Both the position numbers and the translations under genes were made by a program. A DNA stretch of 55,105 nucleotides, taken from positions 1-55,105 of the forward strand of contig JBAZZE010000007.1 in the NCBI GenBank assembly GCA_041658955.1, written 5' to 3'. The notes under the pieces are model-generated. The model did not search any database, was not told the DNA's origin, and worked only from the letters and a program-made list of their open reading frames with translations. Of the stretch, positions 51,198-55,105 are shown piece by piece (the first letter of the stretch is position 1; every line of letters starts with the position of its first letter). The DNA is from UBA2283 sp041658955. GTDB taxonomy: Bacteria > Patescibacteriota > Microgenomatia > UBA12405.

Positions 51198-52067
51198 ATG
51201 ATTTCAGTTGTATTCTTCGGCTCATTTCAACAATATTCCGTTCAAATATTAAAACGACTCCATGAGAATCCTGGTTTTAAGGTTCTGGGGGTTGTCACTA
51301 CCCCACCTCGTAAAGGCGATCGAGGCATGATGACCACCACTGCTGTCCACGACTATGCCCAAGAAAAAAGTCTTCCTTTATTTCCTCTCGAAGATTTATC
51401 AACTATACCCAACATCTCTCAGCCAGATTTTATTATCGTGGCTGGTTTTGGTGCTCTAATTCCTGACAAGTGGCTTAGCCTTCCCAAAGTAATGCCTATA
51501 AACTTCCACCCCTCTCTTCTCCCCCAATATGCCGGACGATTCCCCGTCGAGTGGGCCATTCTTAATGGCGAAGAAACTATTGGTGTCTCTCTAATCAAAA
51601 TGTCCTCAAAATTTGATAAAGGCGATCTAATCACCCAACTCAGCCAGCCACTTCTTCCTTCTGATACCAAAGAATCACTTTATTCATCACTTTACGAACT
51701 CGGTGCTGATCTGATTATCAGTACCCTACAAGAGATTATTGCTGGAAACATTGCTCCACTTCCCCAGTCCGGTTCTGGTTTTTATGCCCGCCAGCTCACC
51801 AAAGATGACGGTTTTATCGACTCAAAAAAGTTATCAGACCCAGAATTTGCCGTAGTTTTAGACAAAAAAATCCGAGCTCTTCTCCCTTGGCCCGGAGTCT
51901 GGACCTTTGTTTATCCAAAAACAGGGCCAAAACTAACTATGAAGATTTTTTCCTTTACTAAAAAAAACGGTACTATCGAATTAGAAAAAGTCCAGATCGA
52001 AGGCAAAAAGTCTACTTTTTGGTCTGAGATTTCATCACACTATTTTCTATCAGATAAAAAAACATAA
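51198..52067 (+). CDS. fmt: Methionyl-tRNA formyltransferase
   Basis: 289 residues. N-terminal formyl-transferase domain starting MISVVFFGSFQQYS; INFHPSLLPQYAGRFPVEWAIL matches the conserved NxHxSLLPxxRG catalytic block with Ala-Gly-Arg in place of the usual Arg-Gly, and SLIKMSSKFDKGDLI follows. A C-terminal OB-like domain is present but short. It formylates Met-tRNAi using 10-formyl-THF. ATG chosen over TTG at 51192 because TATAAT (51187-51192) ends 5 bases upstream. It is transcribed divergently from def. Confidence 0.9.
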   Translation: MISVVFFGSFQQYSVQILKRLHENPGFKVLGVVTTPPRKGDRGMMTTTAVHDYAQEKSLPLFPLEDLSTIPNISQPDFIIVAGFGALIPDKWLSLPKVMPINFHPSLLPQYAGRFPVEWAILNGEETIGVSLIKMSSKFDKGDLITQLSQPLLPSDTKESLYSSLYELGADLIISTLQEIIAGNIAPLPQSGSGFYARQLTKDDGFIDSKKLSDPEFAVVLDKKIRALLPWPGVWTFVYPKTGPKLTMKIFSFTKKNGTIELEKVQIEGKKSTFWSEISSHYFLSDKKT

Positions 52068-52100
52068 TTCAAATACTGCCTGTATATACGATACTTTTTA

Positions 52101-52140
52101 AAAGTAATAAAATAAAAATAATTTTATTTTTAGTTACTTT
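52101..52140 (+). terminator. AT-rich hairpin after fmt
   Basis: AAAGTAA and TTACTTT flank an inner AAAATAA / TTATTTT pair, followed by TT. A weak, GC-free stem that could end fmt transcription. Confidence 0.35.
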
Positions 52141-52188
52141 TTGATCTTAAAAACAGTAATAAACGCCTAAGTGATTGGATAATTTTTT

Positions 52189-52217
52189 TTGACAAAGTAT
52201 CCATTTTTCTATTTAAT
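52189..52217 (+). promoter_or_regulatory. Strong promoter of the Lys/Ala-rich mini-protein
   Basis: TTGACA (52189-52194), 17-base spacer, TTTAAT (52212-52217), followed within the leader by AAAGGAGG, a perfect Shine-Dalgarno. Confidence 0.8.
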
Positions 52218-52241
52218 TTTCTTAAAGGAGGAATAAAAATT

Positions 52242-52352
52242 ATGCCAGTAAAAAAGAAAGCCGTCAAAAAAGTCGTTAAGAAGAAAGTCGCTAAAAAAGC
52301 TGTTAAGAAAGTCGCTAAGAAAAAGACCGTCAAAAAAGCTAAGAAAAAGTAG
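52242..52352 (+). CDS. 36-residue Lys/Ala/Val basic protein (histone H1-like tail)
   Basis: Composed of KK(A/V)VKK-type repeats: 21 Lys, plus Ala, Val, one Thr, one Pro and the initial Met, with no acidic residue. This composition matches the Lys-rich repeat tails of bacterial H1-like or AlgP/HctB-type DNA-binding proteins. It has a consensus promoter, a strong Shine-Dalgarno and an intrinsic terminator, so it is a complete single-gene unit, presumably highly expressed. Nucleic-acid compaction or rRNA/mRNA binding is inferred. The overlapping 67-residue minus-strand frame is a shadow. Confidence 0.75.
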   Translation: MPVKKKAVKKVVKKKVAKKAVKKVAKKKTVKKAKKK

Positions 52353-52369
52353 ATCTTCTTAAATCATTA

Positions 52370-52398
52370 AACGGCACCCTAAACAAGTGCCGTTTTTT
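52370..52398 (+). terminator. Intrinsic terminator between the basic mini-protein and rpmB
   Basis: AACGGCAC, 9-base loop, GTGCCGTT, then T-run to 52398. The rpmB stop codon (minus strand, 52379) falls inside the loop, so one hairpin serves a convergent pair. Confidence 0.85.
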
Positions 52399-52582
52399 GT
52401 TTTACTTCCCTCTTCAGGGATTTTAGACACTTACTACAAAAGTTACCGCCGACCTTAGTGGTGCCGACTAGCAAGCTTACTTTGTGTATATTTGCCTTAT
52501 AAGTTCTCGATGTTCGGTTTTGGGCGTGGGAGCGGTTACGACCTATGGAAGTACCTTTACCACACAAGCTACATGTTCTCAT
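52379..52582 (-). CDS. rpmB: 50S ribosomal protein L28
   Basis: 67 residues. C4SLC7 and C56SKC59 form the zinc ribbon of the Cys-containing L28 form; GTSIGRNRSHAQNRTSRTYKANIH is the basic rRNA-binding middle typical of L28. TATAGT on the minus strand (52590-52595) ends 7 bases before the ATG. Divergent to the M50 protease gene with overlapping -10 boxes. Confidence 0.9.
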   Translation of the reverse strand: MRTCSLCGKGTSIGRNRSHAQNRTSRTYKANIHKVSLLVGTTKVGGNFCSKCLKSLKREVKQKTALV

Positions 52583-52586
52583 GGGT

Positions 52587-52595
52587 TATACTATA
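52587..52595. promoter_or_regulatory. Overlapping divergent -10 boxes
   Basis: TATACTATA contains TATACT on the plus strand (52587-52592, 5 bases before the ATG at 52598) and TATAGT on the minus strand (52590-52595, 7 bases before the rpmB ATG at 52582). The two promoters cannot be occupied together. Confidence 0.55.
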
Positions 52596-52597
52596 AC

Positions 52598-53182
52598 ATG
52601 GATATTGGACTTTTGGAGGGCTTAATTTTCTTTGTTGGACTGATTATTGCGATCACTATCCACGAATTTTCTCATGCATTTGTGGCCGATCATTTTGGTG
52701 ATCCAACTCCCCGCTCTTTCGGTCGAGTCACTCTCAATCCTTTGGCCCACCTCGATCCACTAGGAACTCTCATGCTTTTCTTTGTTCATTTTGGTTGGGG
52801 TAAACCAGTTCCTATTGATCCTTACAATTTGAGTAAGCGCGAAGAAATCTATGTAGCACTGGCTGGACCATTCAGCAACCTACTCCTAGCCGTAGTTTTT
52901 GCTCTAATTATTCGCTTTTTCCCCATCCCTATTTTCTATATATTCATCCAGACCAATGTTGTTCTAGCTGTCTTCAATCTAATTCCATTGCCACCACTAG
53001 ATGGTTCAAAAATTTTATTAAATTTGCTTCCCGAGGAACACTCACTCCGTTGGCAGCAAGCTTTTGACCAGTATGGTGTCATTATTCTTGCCCTCGCCCT
53101 TTTCCTACCCTTTCAAGGTTCCAACCTAATTAGTGTCATCCTCAATCCTACAGTTAAGTTCATCCTCAAGACGATACTCTAA
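52598..53182 (+). CDS. Site-2 protease family membrane protein (M50, short form)
   Basis: 194 residues. HEFSHAFVADHFGD has the H-E-x-x-H zinc site in the first helices, NPLAHLDPLGTL is the usual second segment, and FNLIPLPPLDGSKIL carries the third ligand Asp. Five to six helices and no PDZ domain distinguish it from the RseP-like protein at 22824. It cleaves substrates within the membrane; targets unknown. Start at the ATG after TATACT (5 bases), not the longer frame from 52484 that crosses rpmB. Confidence 0.85.
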   Translation: MDIGLLEGLIFFVGLIIAITIHEFSHAFVADHFGDPTPRSFGRVTLNPLAHLDPLGTLMLFFVHFGWGKPVPIDPYNLSKREEIYVALAGPFSNLLLAVVFALIIRFFPIPIFYIFIQTNVVLAVFNLIPLPPLDGSKILLNLLPEEHSLRWQQAFDQYGVIILALALFLPFQGSNLISVILNPTVKFILKTIL

Positions 53183-53246
53183 CATTTTACTTGACTTCCA
53201 TCCCCAAAGACTGGTAGATTTTTATAGTTAACTATTATAAAAGTGA

Positions 53247-54266
53247 ATGGATTCACATAAATCAACCGTATTAGCCCTCTCTCTGTCTGTCCTCACCTTA
53301 GCTGTAGTCAGCACCTTTCTCTCTCTCAATCAAAGTGGAGTGCTTGGTGAAACGACTTCCGCAGGTTATGGTGGTTCAGTCCCCCCAGTTAAACCTACCA
53401 TCGTTGCCCGACCGGTAGAAAGTAAAATTTGTGGCGAAGTTAAAGGTTTATTTAACAACTACTGTCTTCGTGGTAAAGATGACCAAATGGTCACTGGATC
53501 TGCAGACAATTCAACCGCCCCCGGACAAGCCGAAGGCGAACAACCATTTGATGCTCGTCCTGACAATGGAGGTCTAAGTGGAATTTGTGGTGACCTTTTT
53601 AAATTAACTGGTCAATTTTGTCCCACCATCACCGGTGGACCTATTCCCACTTCAGTCTGTAAATATGGTGTCAACAATTTCTCAGTTGGTACTGCCTGTA
53701 AGACTTCATTAGTTCCCACTGGATCAAAGGTCCAACCATTAATGTACCAAGAGCCTAGTTATACCTCTGCCAAGTATTCCTGTTATGATGGCAAAGAAGG
53801 CACTGTTTCTTCACCAAACAGTTCTTGTGTCAGAGTCAGTCTTCTTAAAGAACTTGCCCGCAAAGCTTGCGAAGGTCACAGTGTCTGTCGGAATCCTGAA
53901 AAACCAACCGGTCGTCCTGAAGAACCAAAACACTGTACCGGTGATAAGGACTGCAATGACAATGAAACCTGTCTTATACCAGTTGCCTTGGACAAAATTG
54001 GTCGGACAACCTCCACTGACACTCAACCCCAGTGGCTTGCCTTTGGTAGATGCGTTCCCAAACCAAAGACCACTTTAGCTCCACGAGTCACGGTTAATCC
54101 AAAAGTAACTCTAGTTCCCACCAGAACCGAATTATCCTGCATCTGGTGTGGCACCAACTGTGTCGCTCAAAGAGCTGGACTAAAATGTCCCCTGCTCTCC
54201 GCCCCAGCCGGTAAAGATTGTACAGCAGTCGGTAAAGCTTGTAAGATAGTCGATCTCAAAGACTAA
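53247..54266 (+). CDS. Secreted or anchored Cys-rich protein
   Basis: 339 residues. A signal peptide or anchor (about 6-30, VLALSLSVLTLAVVSTFLSL), then about 27 cysteines in irregular pairs: ICGEVKGLFNNYC, ICGDLFKLTGQFC, and later CTGDKDCNDNETC and CIWCGTNC blocks, separated by Pro/Thr/Val-rich linkers. The CEGH...C and CTGDKDCNDNETC blocks resemble disulfide-rich EGF-like or cysteine-knot repeats, but no family is claimed. TATAAA (53236-53241) ends 5 bases before the ATG (leaderless). Followed by a strong terminator, so a single-gene unit. Likely an extracellular adhesion or surface protein. Confidence 0.72.
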   Translation: MDSHKSTVLALSLSVLTLAVVSTFLSLNQSGVLGETTSAGYGGSVPPVKPTIVARPVESKICGEVKGLFNNYCLRGKDDQMVTGSADNSTAPGQAEGEQPFDARPDNGGLSGICGDLFKLTGQFCPTITGGPIPTSVCKYGVNNFSVGTACKTSLVPTGSKVQPLMYQEPSYTSAKYSCYDGKEGTVSSPNSSCVRVSLLKELARKACEGHSVCRNPEKPTGRPEEPKHCTGDKDCNDNETCLIPVALDKIGRTTSTDTQPQWLAFGRCVPKPKTTLAPRVTVNPKVTLVPTRTELSCIWCGTNCVAQRAGLKCPLLSAPAGKDCTAVGKACKIVDLKD

Positions 54267-54281
54267 ACTGCCCTGATAATC

Positions 54282-54313
54282 AAAACCCCTCCGATACTTT
54301 CGGAGGGGTTTTT
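54282..54313 (+). terminator. Intrinsic terminator of the secreted Cys-rich gene
   Basis: AAAACCCCTCCG, 7-base loop, CGGAGGGGTTTTT. A GC-rich 8-base stem with T-run, starting 15 bases after the stop. Confidence 0.92.
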
Positions 54314-54436
54314 CTTTTACATCTTATTATTTTTATAAAGAAATTCGCAGCAATCATTTTTTAACGAAGTTGAACGTGTTGACACATTCACTTGATTTAA
54401 AAAAGTGTTTACAAGAATTTCGAATAAAAAGCGATA

Positions 54437-54676
54437 TTACTTTTTCTTCTTTTCGTCTTTCTCAATTAGCTCATTAAGTTTTACCAACATTGTTGAAACT
54501 TCTTCTTCAGTCATTCCATGTCCACCAGCACCCATACCAATGGTTTCCATCTCTGCAGCAAAGCAACTAACGCAATGAAAACCATAGTCTTCAGTTAATA
54601 TTTCCGCGATATCCGGATATCTATCAACTACTTCAGCGATCAGGGTATTCTCAGTTATGTATTGTTTTTTGGCCAT
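54437..54676 (-). CDS. DUF1858-family protein
   Basis: 79 residues. ITENTLIAEVVDRYPDIAEIL, then YGFHCVSCFAAEMETI with the characteristic H-C-x2-C, and a GGHGMTEEEV helix. This is the DUF1858 pattern, a small domain seen in redox or hybrid-cluster-linked proteins. It begins 8 bases after the Rrf2 gene on the same strand, so they form an operon. A role in iron-sulfur or redox sensing is inferred from the pairing. Confidence 0.8.
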   Translation of the reverse strand: MAKKQYITENTLIAEVVDRYPDIAEILTEDYGFHCVSCFAAEMETIGMGAGGHGMTEEEVSTMLVKLNELIEKDEKKKK

Positions 54677-54684
54677 ATTTATTT

Positions 54685-55074
54685 TTAAATTTCTTCTAAC
54701 TTAATTTGTTTTAACTGATCAATAAAATTCTTTTCTACTTTGTTCCAAATCTTACGAAGATCACAATCTGCCGCCCGACTACATTCACCGTCCCCCAAAC
54801 ACTTTACCATTCGTTTGTTTTCCCCCAAAGCCTCCATCAGATCGTACAAGTTCCGCTTTTCCCAACCTTCAACTAATTCATATCCCCCGCTCTTGCCTTC
54901 TCGACTAGTAACTATTCCGGCTTCTTTTAACTTAGAAGCCAGTTGTCCGAGGAACCTGTAAGGTAGCATTAACTTCTTAGATACATGTGTCAAAGACACC
55001 GTACCTTGGCCTCTTTTTGCCAAAAAGGCTATAAGAATAATACTGTACTCAACTTTCTTTGGTATCGTAATCAT
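54685..55074 (-). CDS. Rrf2-family transcriptional regulator (IscR-like)
   Basis: 129 residues. N-terminal winged helix with PKKVEYSIILIAFLA and SLTHVSKKLMLPYRFLGQLASKLKEAG, then the wing VTSREGKSGGYELV. Three cysteines, CLGDGECSRAADC (x5 and x5 spacing), fit a 2Fe-2S cluster loop as in IscR/NsrR. TAAAAT on the minus strand ends 6 bases before the ATG. It probably senses Fe-S status or NO and controls itself and DUF1858; targets unknown. Confidence 0.85.
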   Translation of the reverse strand: MITIPKKVEYSIILIAFLAKRGQGTVSLTHVSKKLMLPYRFLGQLASKLKEAGIVTSREGKSGGYELVEGWEKRNLYDLMEALGENKRMVKCLGDGECSRAADCDLRKIWNKVEKNFIDQLKQIKLEEI

Positions 55075-55105
55075 GATACAATTTTACCATCCTACCAAAG
55101 GCGAT

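Noticed and set aside
52130..52333. 67-residue minus-strand frame rich in Phe/Thr/Leu
   Set aside because: Mirror image of the Lys-rich mini-protein on the plus strand, which has promoter, SD and terminator.
54314..54436. Promoter-like TTGACA near 54380 with a plus-strand direction
   Set aside because: No TATAAT at proper spacing and no plus-strand gene follows; the stretch is under 150 bases and I see nothing else in it.
1..55105. CRISPR arrays, rRNA and tRNA genes
   Set aside because: No regularly spaced direct repeats, 16S/23S core motifs or tRNA T-loops outside coding frames were found by eye; a covariance-model scan would settle short RNAs.

Overview
The window looks like a contiguous piece of a streamlined, AT-rich bacterial chromosome, most likely from the Candidate Phyla Radiation (Patescibacteria), perhaps the Microgenomates side. 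The lineage is an inference from gene content and style. Gene ends overlap in every orientation. EF-Ts is very short. The M50 proteases and peptidoglycan genes are compact, and there are many small proteins of unknown family. UGA behaves as a stop, so this is not a UGA-recoding Gracilibacteria/Absconditabacteria genome. I see no rRNA, tRNA, CRISPR array, integrase or transposase.

Region 1 (1-28000) is a cell-surface glycan island. It holds glycosyltransferases (GT4, GT2, GT39-like), a Wzy/O-antigen ligase-like membrane protein, and a Wzm/Wzt-type ABC exporter pair. A GH39-like glycosidase and a NodU/CmcH-type carbamoyltransferase with a DUF5989 partner follow, then four SGNH-fold proteins. 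Three radical-SAM proteins with SPASM-like tails, three methyltransferases, a PLP decarboxylase / IMPDH-GMPR-like / HAD operon, and a glutaminase fused to a WbpG-like sugar amidotransferase complete it. Housekeeping genes (rseP-like protease, frr, tsf, rpsB) are embedded in or border it.

Region 2 (29700-39430) is the most unusual part. AT-rich genes of unknown function alternate with GC-richer genes that have strong Shine-Dalgarno sites, long leaders and structured trailers. Three transcription units (29862-30536; 33837-37131; 37922-38525, all minus strand) share a layout. Two have a near-consensus sigma-70 promoter (unresolved in the third). Each then has a hairpin, a boxA-like GYWCNTTAACA, a leader arm complementary to the trailer of the same unit, and a further large hairpin. 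This resembles the leader logic of rRNA precursors but encloses protein genes. Their products are two membrane proteins, a 915-residue M23 endopeptidase / lytic transglycosylase-like fusion and two Cys-rich proteins. A TraG/VirD4-like ATPase and a string of tiny ORFs follow, so a cell-envelope or DNA-transfer apparatus is possible.

Region 3 (42616-55105) is mostly housekeeping: topA, mrdA/PBP2, mreB, an O-antigen ligase-like protein with TPRs, a YqfO-type domain protein, def and fmt back to back, a 36-residue Lys/Ala basic protein, rpmB, a second M50 protease, a secreted Cys-rich protein, DUF1858 and an Rrf2 regulator.

Many AT-rich genes carry a TANNNT -10 box only 5-7 bases before the start codon, implying leaderless transcripts. 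I used this to choose several starts. Four divergent pairs share palindromic or overlapping -10 boxes.
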